Under the pieces are notes generated by a model that worked only from the letters and a program-made list of their open reading frames with translations, was not told where the DNA came from and did no database searches. Shown piece after piece: positions 9,464-17,562 of a stretch of 64,000 nt of DNA. Source of the stretch: JAZKFT01 sp965246935. Lineage in GTDB: Bacteria > Bacteroidota > Bacteroidia > Chitinophagales > Chitinophagaceae. Within the stretch, counting starts at the first letter, position 1; each line of letters starts with the position of its first letter. The stretch is from the NCBI GenBank assembly GCA_965246935.1, contig CBDFGC010000008.1, positions 62,001-126,000 of the forward strand, given 5' to 3'. A program made the position numbers and the translations under genes.

Positions 9464-9947
9464 AATGCTCAAAAATTGGATTTTAATTTTAGCATGTGGA
9501 TTTTTTCTCAAATGCTCTATAAAAAAATCGTTTTATTCACCAATAACTGATCATCAGTGGCAAATAAGTGACATTTTTTTAAAGAATGAAAAAAGTGCAA
9601 AAAATTTACGAGATTCAAACTTCGTATTAACATTCTCAAAGCAAAAAAATAGAGATCGAAGTTCATCCGGCCTTATATTAATTCATCCTTTACATGTGAA
9701 AGATATCAAAAAGTATTCACATCCAATTGTAAGAGGTTATGTTTTATGGAGTAAAGACTCAGGAGTCTTTATTACTACCAATCCAACCAGCGCTTACGGA
9801 TTTCATTCGTCTGATATGTTACCTTTTTCAATTTTTATAAGAAATTGTTTTAGGTTTGAAAATGCCATTTTAAAAATTCATAATAATACATTGTCAATTA
9901 AATTACAAGATTCAATTATTATAAATTTTACTAAAGTAGAAAAATAA
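9453..9947 (+). CDS. Small membrane-anchored hypothetical protein, candidate immunity to tip B
   Basis: A 164-residue protein without recognisable domain. Its N-terminus is a signal peptide or lipoprotein signal (hydrophobic residues about 7-20, with a possible lipobox ILAC or FLKC). An ATG at 9465 is an alternative start. It overlaps the Rhs tip B stop by 11 nt, is strongly AT-rich like the toxin tail, and is followed by a strong terminator, so tip B and this gene form a complete two-gene unit. An immunity role is inferred from the position only. Confidence 0.6.
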   Translation: MENRMLKNWILILACGFFLKCSIKKSFYSPITDHQWQISDIFLKNEKSAKNLRDSNFVLTFSKQKNRDRSSSGLILIHPLHVKDIKKYSHPIVRGYVLWSKDSGVFITTNPTSAYGFHSSDMLPFSIFIRNCFRFENAILKIHNNTLSIKLQDSIIINFTKVEK

Positions 9948-9989
9948 TCTTAATTTATATTTTTACGTTTACACGTTTTTCCACCTAAC

Positions 9990-10024
9990 AAAGCAAAAGC
10001 CCGGCGTTGCCGGGCTTTTGCTTT
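9990..10024. terminator. Strong bidirectional terminator
   Basis: A perfect 16-bp stem (9990-10005 with 10009-10024) around the loop GTT. The stem has a GC-rich centre (GCCCGGC) flanked by AAAGCAAAA / TTTTGCTTT, so it ends in T-rich tracts in both directions. It lies between the tip B unit and the convergent XRE regulator and can terminate both. Confidence 0.85.
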
Positions 10025-10037
10025 GAAGCCAGATAGA

Positions 10038-10370
10038 TCAAGCATAGGCTTTTCTTGCTTTTGCATCCCGGATGTAAGTATCCATCAAATCAAACAGCGT
10101 TTGTCGTTTAGGTTCTTCCAGTTGCTGCAAATCTTCCAGCCGCTGCAATGTTTTTTTATCAAAGGCGGCTGTTTTTGTTTCCCCGGTCAAAAAGTCTAAT
10201 GTTACTTCCAGGGCATTAGCTATTTTCTTAGCGGCATCAATGGAGGGCACGGCTTCTCCCCGTTCGTATTTGCCAATCATTACCCGGCTAACGCCGCTGC
10301 CGGTGGCCAGGTCCGTCTGGCTCCAGCCCTTTTTATCTCTGAGGCTGGCGATTATTTTACCTGTTTCCAT
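10038..10370 (-). CDS. XRE-family HTH transcriptional regulator
   Basis: A 110-residue DNA-binding protein. Residues about 6-62 form a Cro/C1-type helix-turn-helix (IIASLRDKKGWSQTDLA, then GVSRVMIGKYERGEAVPS). Residues 70-105 are charged and helical, possibly for dimerisation. It stands alone on the - strand within the Rhs array, between the tip B unit and tip C, with a strong terminator directly after it. The region upstream of its start (10371-10420) also borders the tip C repeat. It could control the array or be an unrelated passenger; no operator could be identified. Confidence 0.88.
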   Translation of the reverse strand: METGKIIASLRDKKGWSQTDLATGSGVSRVMIGKYERGEAVPSIDAAKKIANALEVTLDFLTGETKTAAFDKKTLQRLEDLQQLEEPKRQTLFDLMDTYIRDAKARKAYA

Positions 10371-10420
10371 ATCTGAAAGGATAGATTATGCCGTAAAAAG
10401 TAACTATTCTCTACAAAACA

Positions 10421-11188
10421 GGCCCTAACAAGCTGCTGAAAGTAATGGCAGGCGACCGGCTGGATATTGGGGTGAACTATTATTTCCGCAACATAACCAA
10501 TAGCCCGCCGAGTGGGGATATTGTGCAAGGCGTATCCATGTTACTGATAAACCTGTTTGGCGGTTCCACCGCCACCAGCAACGGGCATGGCTTTACCTCA
10601 CCCTCCGGCTTTTTGGGCGGTGGCAGCTACCTGGACATGCAAAGCTTTTTGCAGAGCTGCCAGCTATACAGTACGGCCAAACCAAAAGCCTTCATTAATT
10701 ATTTGTTCTTTGATGAGAACTTCAATTTTGTAGCCTACGACCCCGCCACCGGCTTAGGCAGCTACAGCAAGCAGGTAACCGATGCAGGCAACCACATGCA
10801 GCCTTTAGTGGCAGATAATATTACGGTGCCTAAGAACGGCTATGCCTTGGTGTATGTAAGCAACGAAAGCACCCAACAAGCTGTATATTTTGATAACTTA
10901 GCCGTAACCCACACCCGCCGAAAGATTTTGGAGGAAACGCATTACTATGCCTATGGATTAAAGATTCAGGCTATTTCCGGCCAGGCATTCCAGAAGCCAA
11001 CGGCACCGGAAAAGTTCCAGGGTAACTACAGTAATTTTGAGGAGGAAACCGGGTGGAATGACTTTGAGCTAAGAAGCTACGACCCGCAAATTGGCAGGTG
11101 GCTGCAAAATGACCCTTATGGTGAGTTTGCCAGCGGCTATGTGGGCATGGGCAATGACCCTATCAATAATGTAGATGCAAGCGGTGGC
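10421..11188 (+). repeat. Rhs core repeat, copy C
   Basis: Second full copy of the core repeat, the same length as 7811-8578. The DNA to its left (upstream region of the XRE gene) has no Rhs homology, so the boundary at GGCCCTAACAAG is sharp. The DNA to its right is the tip C tail. Confidence 0.85.
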
Positions 11189-12091
11189 GGCACTGGCGAC
11201 GATGCAGCCGAATATATGAGCACCGTATTTGTCACGGCCCTCCGCCGCCCACCGCCTGCCGCAAAACTATTAGGCCTTGGCGCTAAGGTAGTTCAGGAGG
11301 TTGTCAGGTATAGTGCGGTTTATTTCAACTATCGAAATCAGCAGACCGGAAATGAGTTCCGCTCACCTGTAAATCAGCCTGCTATTACGGATGCGCAAGG
11401 TGCCTGGACAAACCAAGGGCAAGGCCAGGATGAGTATCAGAGTTGGGAGGATGTGACCAGCCAGCATGTAGCAGCACAAGATGCAACCTATCGGGCAGCG
11501 CAAAATGATTGCAGGGTCTTGGCGATGATAAAGCAATCAGTTGAGTTGCATAATTTCAGAAAAGTCAGGAGTGTTGCAAACCAAGACTACTATGAGAACG
11601 GCCTGGGCGAGAAGAAAATGGTAGCCCGGCCCACGGCTTTAGGCAATGACGAACTAGGTTCAGAAATTGTGTTTAATGCATTTACCTTAGGGTCGGGGTT
11701 TTGGAGCAAAAAAGCGGTTACTACGGGAGGTGAACTACTAGCTAATGAGGGGGGTGAAAACACTCTATTTCATTATACAACTGAGGTAGGTTATAATTCG
11801 ATAAGAGCTTCGGAAGAATTATTCCCTTCAACAGGATTCACACATGCCCGATTTGGCCCCGGACAGTATTTTACTGATATTGCGCCACATACAACCACTG
11901 CTAAGAATCTTACCGGTAAATTATTTAGGTTTCCGGTTATTAAGAATAAAATGACCCATTTTATAGAAGTTGATGTATCAGGATTAAATGTAATTAAAAA
12001 TGCCCCTTACAATTATGTAATTCCAGGAACTAGCAATCTCAACTTAAGTGGTAGAATTGTAAATGGCGGTGTAGCAAACTTTTTAAAATAA
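10445..12091 (+). CDS. Orphan Rhs tip C with Tox-ART-HYD1-like ADP-ribosyltransferase domain
   Basis: A 548-residue frame, open from 10397; Rhs homology starts at 10421, and ATG 10445 is the first ATG. Residues 1-248 are the Rhs core, ending NDPINNVDASGG. Residues about 250-430 are a variable linker. The last 110 residues resemble the HYD1-type ADP-ribosyltransferase toxin family: LFHYTTEVGYNSI (His443, Tyr444), STGFTHARFGPGQYFTDI (Arg469, Tyr475, Asp478). Such domains move ADP-ribose from NAD onto target molecules and are known tips of polymorphic toxins. The gene is followed 2 nt later by a small gene and then by a broken macro-domain gene, both possible antidotes. The upstream Rhs shell is missing, so normal delivery seems unlikely. 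Confidence 0.8.
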   Translation: MAGDRLDIGVNYYFRNITNSPPSGDIVQGVSMLLINLFGGSTATSNGHGFTSPSGFLGGGSYLDMQSFLQSCQLYSTAKPKAFINYLFFDENFNFVAYDPATGLGSYSKQVTDAGNHMQPLVADNITVPKNGYALVYVSNESTQQAVYFDNLAVTHTRRKILEETHYYAYGLKIQAISGQAFQKPTAPEKFQGNYSNFEEETGWNDFELRSYDPQIGRWLQNDPYGEFASGYVGMGNDPINNVDASGGGTGDDAAEYMSTVFVTALRRPPPAAKLLGLGAKVVQEVVRYSAVYFNYRNQQTGNEFRSPVNQPAITDAQGAWTNQGQGQDEYQSWEDVTSQHVAAQDATYRAAQNDCRVLAMIKQSVELHNFRKVRSVANQDYYENGLGEKKMVARPTALGNDELGSEIVFNAFTLGSGFWSKKAVTTGGELLANEGGENTLFHYTTEVGYNSIRASEELFPSTGFTHARFGPGQYFTDIAPHTTTAKNLTGKLFRFPVIKNKMTHFIEVDVSGLNVIKNAPYNYVIPGTSNLNLSGRIVNGGVANFLK

Positions 12092-12093
12092 CT

Positions 12094-12354
12094 ATGAAGG
12101 AAACTTTTATAAAAATATATTGGAGCGAAGAAGATATATTTTTTTATTACCATTTTAAAGATGAAGAAGTTGTTAGGCAAATTGAAATATTTAAAGGGAA
12201 TAAAGTTTACCTAACAATTAATAATCCAGTTCAGGGTGAGTCCTTCTTATTTGACCAGAATCTGACAGATTTTGAATTAAATGAGGAAGACTTTATTACT
12301 AAGCAGGAATTTGAAGAAATTTGGGGAAACAAAGATCATAATCATGTGTCTTGA
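12094..12354 (+). CDS. Small acidic protein, candidate immunity to the ADP-ribosyltransferase tip
   Basis: An 86-residue, acidic, predicted cytoplasmic protein with no signal peptide. Its start lies 2 nt after the stop of tip C. The sequence (KIYWSEEDIFFYYHF, EVVRQIEIF) looks like a small alpha/beta immunity-type fold, but I recognise no named family. Immunity to the preceding toxin is the best guess from position, and a cytoplasmic location fits a toxin acting on cytoplasmic targets. Confidence 0.6.
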   Translation: MKETFIKIYWSEEDIFFYYHFKDEEVVRQIEIFKGNKVYLTINNPVQGESFLFDQNLTDFELNEEDFITKQEFEEIWGNKDHNHVS

Positions 12355-12379
12355 ATTCGGGGAATATTTTAATATATAG

Positions 12380-12782
12380 GGAGTATATAATTATGCACAT
12401 GGTTGTAATTGTGTAGGTGCGATGGGAAAGGGAATAGCTCTTCAATTCAAAAATCAAGTTTACTGAAATGTATAAATATCTATGCAGCGAAGGCAAATCT
12501 AATTTAGGAGATGTTTTTGAATATAATTATGGGAATGGCCTTATTTTCAATCTGGGCACACAAACATCTTGGAAATCAAAGGCAAGTATTTTAGCCAGCG
12601 AAGAGTCGCTTAAGAAAGTACTTTTATTTGCGTCGCAAGAACGCATAAGTAAAATCATATTACCAAAAATTGGTGCAGGATTAGGCGGATTGAAGTGGAT
12701 TAAGGTGAAAGATATTATTGAAAAGGTTGGTATTATGTATCTTGATATTAACCTTTTTGTCGTTGAAAAATATAAGGTGTAG
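12380..12782 (+). pseudogene. Broken macro-domain (ADP-ribose-binding) gene
   Basis: Two frames together encode a macro domain. Frame one (12380-12466) gives YNYAHGCNCVGAMGKGIALQ, the ADP-ribose-binding loop, but it begins after a TAG at 12377-12379 with no start codon and ends at a TGA (12464-12466). Frame two (12468-12782) continues as CSEGKSNLGDVFEYNYGN, then LPKIGAGLGGL, the second binding loop. The N-terminal strand is missing and a frameshift plus the loss of a few codons separates the halves. Intact macro domains bind or remove ADP-ribose, and in DarTG-type systems they neutralise an ADP-ribosyltransferase. Its place after the ADP-ribosyltransferase tip suggests a former antidote. The second half alone is unlikely to be active. 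Confidence 0.75.
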
Positions 12783-12805
12783 TTCAAATATACTTACTAT
12801 TAGGT

Positions 12806-13397
12806 GGCCCTAACAAGCTGCTGAAAGTAATGGCAGGCGACCGGCTGGATATTGAGGTGAACTATTATTTCCGGGATATAACAAGTGTGCCACCAAGCGG
12901 TGATGTGGTGCAAAGCGTATCCATGTTACTGATAAACTTGTTTGGCGGTTCCACCGCCACCAGCAACGGGCATAGCTTTACATCGCTTCCAGCTTCCTGG
13001 GCGGTGGCAGTTACTTGGGCATGCAAAGCTTTTTGCAAAACGGCCAGCCGCAGAACACAGCTAAGCCCAAAGCCTACATCAACTACCTGTTCTTTGATGA
13101 GAACTTCAATTTTGTAGCTATGACCCTGCTACTGGTATGGGCAGCTACAGCAAGCAGGTAACCGACGCAGGCGACCACATGCAGGTATTACCGGCTTTCG
13201 ATATTACCGTGCCTAAGAATGGCTATGCCTATGTGTACGTAAGCAACGAAAGCACCCAACAGGCAGTCTATTTTGATAACTTAGCCGTAACCCATACCCG
13301 CCATTTTAGAGGAAACGCATTACTATGCCTATGGATTAAAGATTTAGGCTATTTCGGGCCAGATATTTCAAAAATCATCGGCACCGGAAAAGTTTCA
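12806..13397 (+). pseudogene. Decayed Rhs core fragment D
   Basis: Fourth copy of the Rhs core. It starts with the same GGCCCTAACAAG boundary as copies B and C. By comparison it has a 1-nt deletion near 12988, a second 1-nt deletion near 13118, a 5-nt deletion near 13302 and a nonsense codon (TAG 13345-13347, CAG in copy C). Homology stops near 13397, before the RHS-associated core motif, and no toxin tail remains. The two open frames (12830-13117, 13137-13427) are remnants. It converges on the GH31 gene. Confidence 0.85.
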
Positions 13398-13466
13398 GGG
13401 ATCGGACCGATAGGCTTATATACTTGATTCACTTTTTATACCTTGCGAAGTATAATTTATCGATAG

Positions 13467-15089
13467 TTACTGACGTACAAAATACACCAGCCTGTTTAGC
13501 GGCACTTCCATTTTCACCACTTGTCCGCCTTTATATTTTTTCCCCAAATCATCCATCCAATCACCCTTTGGCAGCTTCACTGTTCTTGATGCCCCCTTAT
13601 CAACCATTGGTGCTACCAGGTATTTATTACCCAGCATATATTGGTCATTGGAAGATTCAAATCCTTCACCCGGAAACACATATTCCATGTGCCGTACAAT
13701 GGGTTCACCATCTTTTGCCGCCTGTTGGGCAAGCGAATAAATATAGTCCCCCATTTTTGCATGAAGCAGGGCTGCTTCCCGGCAAATACGCAGGTGCATC
13801 GTATCCAATACCCGCCACGGTGCTACGGAAAATTGCATCATCGGCATCAACGCCTGTATTTGTGCAGAGCGGATCATTAATTCCTGGTCGAATTTGTTGT
13901 AATCAATATTTTCAAACGTTGATAGCAAGCCACCACCAATCATATCCGGGCAGGTAAATGGCTGGCCAATTAATCCGGCTGAAACCATATCCGGTATTAA
14001 TAGTTTTAAATCATCCCATGAATACTGCTTATCCTGCAGGCGCTGTGCTACCGGCTGGTTACTGTTTTTCCAACCGGCTCTGAATTCATTAAAGTCGAAT
14101 GCCGCTCCCAGTTTTCCGTATAATTCGGCCTGTACAGGCCCGGTTGTATTTGTTTCTTCGTTCGGAAAAACAGGCGAACCTTTTGAGTAAAAATCAAAGT
14201 CGGCGGCATCGAATTTAAAGCCATCAACACCATACCGTGTTTGCAGATTTTTCAATTTCATTTTCAGCCAATCTACTGCTGCCGGTTTGGTAAAATCGAG
14301 GCAGGCACTATAGCCATTCCACCATTTAATTAACGCCAGTCCTTTATTCTCTTTCTTCAACACCAGGGCTTTTTGTTTCACCAGTTCTTTATACTCCCGT
14401 CCATCAGGGCTGACAAATGGCGTTAACCAAAGCATTACTTTGAAACCGGCCCTGTGCATCGTATCTATCATTCCTTTGGGATCGGGAAAAGTAACCGGGT
14501 CAAATTCAAAATTGCCGTAATCTTTGGCCCAGCCGTCATCAATCATAAACGTGCCGGAAGGGAACCCGTTTTTTGAAACATCCATTGCATATTTAATTAC
14601 ATCATGCTGGTTTTGATTTGTGCCCAGCTCAATCCAGGTATTGTATTGCGGCGCTTTGAACATAACCGGGTTCGGCGTTTTGCCGGAAGCAGGAAAGTGC
14701 TTGTCCTTGGCAGCCACGTAGGCATCCCGTAAGGTTTTGCCGGCGGCTACTGCCTCTAATTTTGCAGCATCGGAATAGAGCAGCAGGCTTCCGTCTTTTA
14801 ATTCAAATGCAAAAGGTTCATCGCTCCACACATACCGCCCGGTAGTGGAAATAAGAACCGGCGCTGCCTGGTTGCCACGGTTATCGGTATATAAACTTTT
14901 CTTTTTTTCATTGGCTTCATAAGGCTGAAAATGGAGATCTTTTAATGGGGTATTGCAAAAGGCTTTTGCCGTGTAGGCGCCATACCATTTTTCTCCAAGT
15001 AATGGTTTTACCTCGGTAACCTGCTGCTGCGAATACAAGCTTGCTGAATAAATGGCTGCAATAGCCAGCAGTATTATTTTATTTTTCAT
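13467..15089 (-). CDS. Secreted GH31-family alpha-glycosidase
   Basis: A 540-residue protein with a signal peptide (residues 1-20). The (beta/alpha)8 domain covers about 145-460. The GH31 nucleophile motif is GVDGFKFDAADF, with Asp294; Asp353 in RLQDKQYSWDDL is the likely acid/base. IDDGWAKDYGNFEFD and PFTCPDMIGG are further family landmarks. A C-terminal beta domain follows. GH31 enzymes remove alpha-linked glucose, xylose or related sugars from non-reducing ends. It is shorter than YicI-type alpha-xylosidases because the N-terminal beta-sandwich is reduced. It is the most downstream gene of the locus, and 345 nt with two hairpins separate it from the GH36 gene. Specificity cannot be set by eye. 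Confidence 0.85.
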   Translation of the reverse strand: MKNKIILLAIAAIYSASLYSQQQVTEVKPLLGEKWYGAYTAKAFCNTPLKDLHFQPYEANEKKKSLYTDNRGNQAAPVLISTTGRYVWSDEPFAFELKDGSLLLYSDAAKLEAVAAGKTLRDAYVAAKDKHFPASGKTPNPVMFKAPQYNTWIELGTNQNQHDVIKYAMDVSKNGFPSGTFMIDDGWAKDYGNFEFDPVTFPDPKGMIDTMHRAGFKVMLWLTPFVSPDGREYKELVKQKALVLKKENKGLALIKWWNGYSACLDFTKPAAVDWLKMKLKNLQTRYGVDGFKFDAADFDFYSKGSPVFPNEETNTTGPVQAELYGKLGAAFDFNEFRAGWKNSNQPVAQRLQDKQYSWDDLKLLIPDMVSAGLIGQPFTCPDMIGGGLLSTFENIDYNKFDQELMIRSAQIQALMPMMQFSVAPWRVLDTMHLRICREAALLHAKMGDYIYSLAQQAAKDGEPIVRHMEYVFPGEGFESSNDQYMLGNKYLVAPMVDKGASRTVKLPKGDWMDDLGKKYKGGQVVKMEVPLNRLVYFVRQ

Positions 15090-15217
15090 ATACTTTTTTT
15101 TAATTGTATAGTCAATTACTGTTTAAAGAAATATTGAACTGCATAATATCTATGTTATACTTTATTCTACATAAAAAGGTGCAATGTCAGGATCAAAGAA
15201 TTAGAAGTTCTTGGGGC

Positions 15218-15242
15218 TCCGCTTCGTGTCTCACGAAGCGGA
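15218..15242. repeat. Palindromic hairpin (TTCGTGTCTCACGAA core)
   Basis: An 11-bp perfect stem (TCCGCTTCGTG / CACGAAGCGGA) with loop TCT. It belongs to the same family as the hairpins at 5818 and 35870. The rest of 15090-15434 shows no gene. Confidence 0.65.
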
Positions 15243-15300
15243 ACGGGTGCTTTCTTTGGCTTCCTTATTATTGTTGTAAGTTAAAAAGTATTCTATCATT

Positions 15301-15324
15301 CCGCTTCGTGACACACCGAAGCGG
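15301..15324. repeat. Second palindromic hairpin in the GH31/GH36 spacer
   Basis: An 8-bp stem CCGCTTCG / CGAAGCGG around the loop TGACACAC. It is a diverged relative of the hairpin 60 nt to the left. The pair may act as an attenuator or RNA-stabilising structure between the GH36 and GH31 genes, but no U-tract makes it a clear terminator. Confidence 0.55.
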
Positions 15325-15434
15325 AGCGAGGATGGGGATATACCGCTTTCTACATTAAAAGGTGTTATATTTAAGTTGATCTACTGCACTGTTTTACTCA
15401 GAACGGAGTATAGCTAAAACTAATGTTCACCGTT

Positions 15435-17555
15435 TCACTGTGCACTCACTTCAAATAATTCTCCATCATACAACTGATTTAATCCCACTTCAAATCCGAT
15501 TGATTGTAAATCCTTTCCTGTCTTCGTTGCAACCGTTTTACCCTCCATGCTTTTAACCTGGTATGTTTTAGCTGCATCCAAATCATGAATAGTGACCAGG
15601 CGTTTAATTTCACTGCCGCCTTGCCGGAATACGCCAATAATACCACCTGCTTTTGTGTCGGAATTAATTCGCTGAAATCCATCCCAGGCGCCCTCCATGG
15701 GTTCGCCAAATCCCCGTACATCCTGCCGGTAACTCATAATGCCGTACCTGGTTTCCATGGCCTGCAGCCAGCCGGCATAGTGCTTGTATTTTTGAAAATC
15801 GGCCGGTGATAATTTCCGGGGATCGCCCAGCATAATGGGTAAGGCACCGGCTAATGATTTAATGTGCAGATCCCAGGCAGAATCCTGCATTTCGGGGTTG
15901 CCGATTACCAATGCCGTAGCAGGCATGGCAGGCGAACGCCACCATGCCATATTCCGGATACGCAAATCAACTTTAGCATCCGGGCCGTTGAAATTGGAGA
16001 GCCAATTGCCTTCGGCATGTTTCAGCATGGCATAATCAATTAATTGCAAACCACCCATGGCTTCAAACGTGCAATCGATAAACAGGTTCGGCTTTGCTGC
16101 GTGCAGTTCATCGAATAGTTTCCATACGGCTTCGTAGTTCGTATAAAAAGATTCGTTGTGGTCTTTATGCCCTGCATGATCGGTGGCATAGCAACCCGAT
16201 GCTTCGTGGCTGTACCGATACGGACTGGTAACCACGGCGAAGTCTAATTTCAAGTACTCCAGGCCATAATCGACCGCTAACTGTAGCAATATTTTTTTAA
16301 TGTAATTATTCCACCCGGTGCTGAAACAAGCCGAGCGTACTTCATCGGATTTACCCTCTAATTGCAAATTAGCAAATGCACCTGCTTTGTCTTTTACAAA
16401 CCATTCGGGATGCTGACTGTACACCTTACTTACCGCAGAAGCGCTGCCTACACTTACCCACAATCCCGGCTTCATACCCAGTGATTTGATGTAATCAAAA
16501 ACAGGTTTTAATCCATTGGGAAATTTTGTTTTATCAATACCCCAGTCGCCATAATTGTCCTGCCAGCCATCATCAATTACAAATTCTTTCATGCCTGCAT
16601 CTGCTGCCGATTTTACCAGTTCCCTGATTAGTTTTTCATTAATCGCTTTTTTAAAAGGCACCCAGGTATTATACACAAAAGTTGGCTTTTCCGGCAGTTC
16701 GGAAAGGCGGATGCCCATGTACTTACGCACAAAATCCGGTACTACGGTATTCAGGATTTCATCAGGGTCTTTATGATTGTTGTATACCATTGTAAATACC
16801 TGTGGTGTAGTAAAACTTTCGCCGCTTTTCAAATACTTGCAAAAAGGAAACCGGGCGTCCTTATGGGTAAGCCCGCTGACGATGGTTAGCTCTTCCCAAA
16901 ATACGGAAGTATGTTTCAACACGCCTGATGCTTCGTTGCCAATGACCATACCTTGCTGCCAATCGCTGTTATGTACGGTTACCAATGCATCCTGCATATT
17001 GCCATCGTAAGGTCCTATTGATCGCCGCCGGCCGTAATCATGACAAACCCAGCTAAACGTAGAGGGATAGTAAGGCGTTACCTCAAATTTTTCTACGTCC
17101 ACCGATTCTAATGGAACGGTTTGTTGCGACAGATTTTTTACAACCAGATTTTTCCTGATGACCGGCAGATTGGGATACAATAAAAACTGAATGGCTACCT
17201 CTGTTTTTCCATCAACACTCAATAGGGTTACTGTAGCTCCGTTTCCACCTTTGCTGTCCGTTGCGGCTATCACATTTTTTAATGCCCATTCTGTTTTTCC
17301 GGAATACACAACACCATTAATCTCAAACTGAAAATCTGTATTGTCTGTTGTAAAATATTTAAAGTCGCCTGCAACCGGTTTATAAGACGTTGTTACAAAA
17401 CTGCCTTTAACGTCAGGTAGTTTGATTGTTCTTTCCACTATTCCGTTACTGAGTTTTAATGCTGCTTTTGTCCACGTAGCATAGGGCTGTGCGTACATCA
17501 CTGCCGGTAGTATCAAAAGCAGCAGGCAACTACCAATTATTTTTTTTTGCATCAA
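15435..17555 (-). CDS. Secreted GH36-like alpha-galactosidase (melibiase family)
   Basis: A 706-residue protein with a signal peptide (residues 1-22). It has an N-terminal beta-sandwich (about 25-270), a catalytic barrel (about 285-600) and a C-terminal beta domain. The motif EFVIDDGWQDNYGDWGID, the nucleophile strand YLKLDF (Asp438) and CTFEAMGGLQLIDYAM (Asp507 as acid/base candidate) match GH36/GH-D clan enzymes. It would release alpha-linked galactose from oligosaccharides in the periplasm or at the cell surface. It lies 7 nt after the GH92 gene, so the two are probably co-transcribed. The acidic motif differs from the classic CSGGGGR form, so another alpha-hexoside is possible. Confidence 0.82.
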   Translation of the reverse strand: MMQKKIIGSCLLLLILPAVMYAQPYATWTKAALKLSNGIVERTIKLPDVKGSFVTTSYKPVAGDFKYFTTDNTDFQFEINGVVYSGKTEWALKNVIAATDSKGGNGATVTLLSVDGKTEVAIQFLLYPNLPVIRKNLVVKNLSQQTVPLESVDVEKFEVTPYYPSTFSWVCHDYGRRRSIGPYDGNMQDALVTVHNSDWQQGMVIGNEASGVLKHTSVFWEELTIVSGLTHKDARFPFCKYLKSGESFTTPQVFTMVYNNHKDPDEILNTVVPDFVRKYMGIRLSELPEKPTFVYNTWVPFKKAINEKLIRELVKSAADAGMKEFVIDDGWQDNYGDWGIDKTKFPNGLKPVFDYIKSLGMKPGLWVSVGSASAVSKVYSQHPEWFVKDKAGAFANLQLEGKSDEVRSACFSTGWNNYIKKILLQLAVDYGLEYLKLDFAVVTSPYRYSHEASGCYATDHAGHKDHNESFYTNYEAVWKLFDELHAAKPNLFIDCTFEAMGGLQLIDYAMLKHAEGNWLSNFNGPDAKVDLRIRNMAWWRSPAMPATALVIGNPEMQDSAWDLHIKSLAGALPIMLGDPRKLSPADFQKYKHYAGWLQAMETRYGIMSYRQDVRGFGEPMEGAWDGFQRINSDTKAGGIIGVFRQGGSEIKRLVTIHDLDAAKTYQVKSMEGKTVATKTGKDLQSIGFEVGLNQLYDGELFEVSAQ

Positions 17556-17562
17556 ATAAATA

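Noticed and set aside
5924..13420. A complete Rhs or CDI toxin delivery system
   Set aside because: No full-length Rhs, no transporter and no type VI or type IX toxin-delivery genes lie next to the array in the window.
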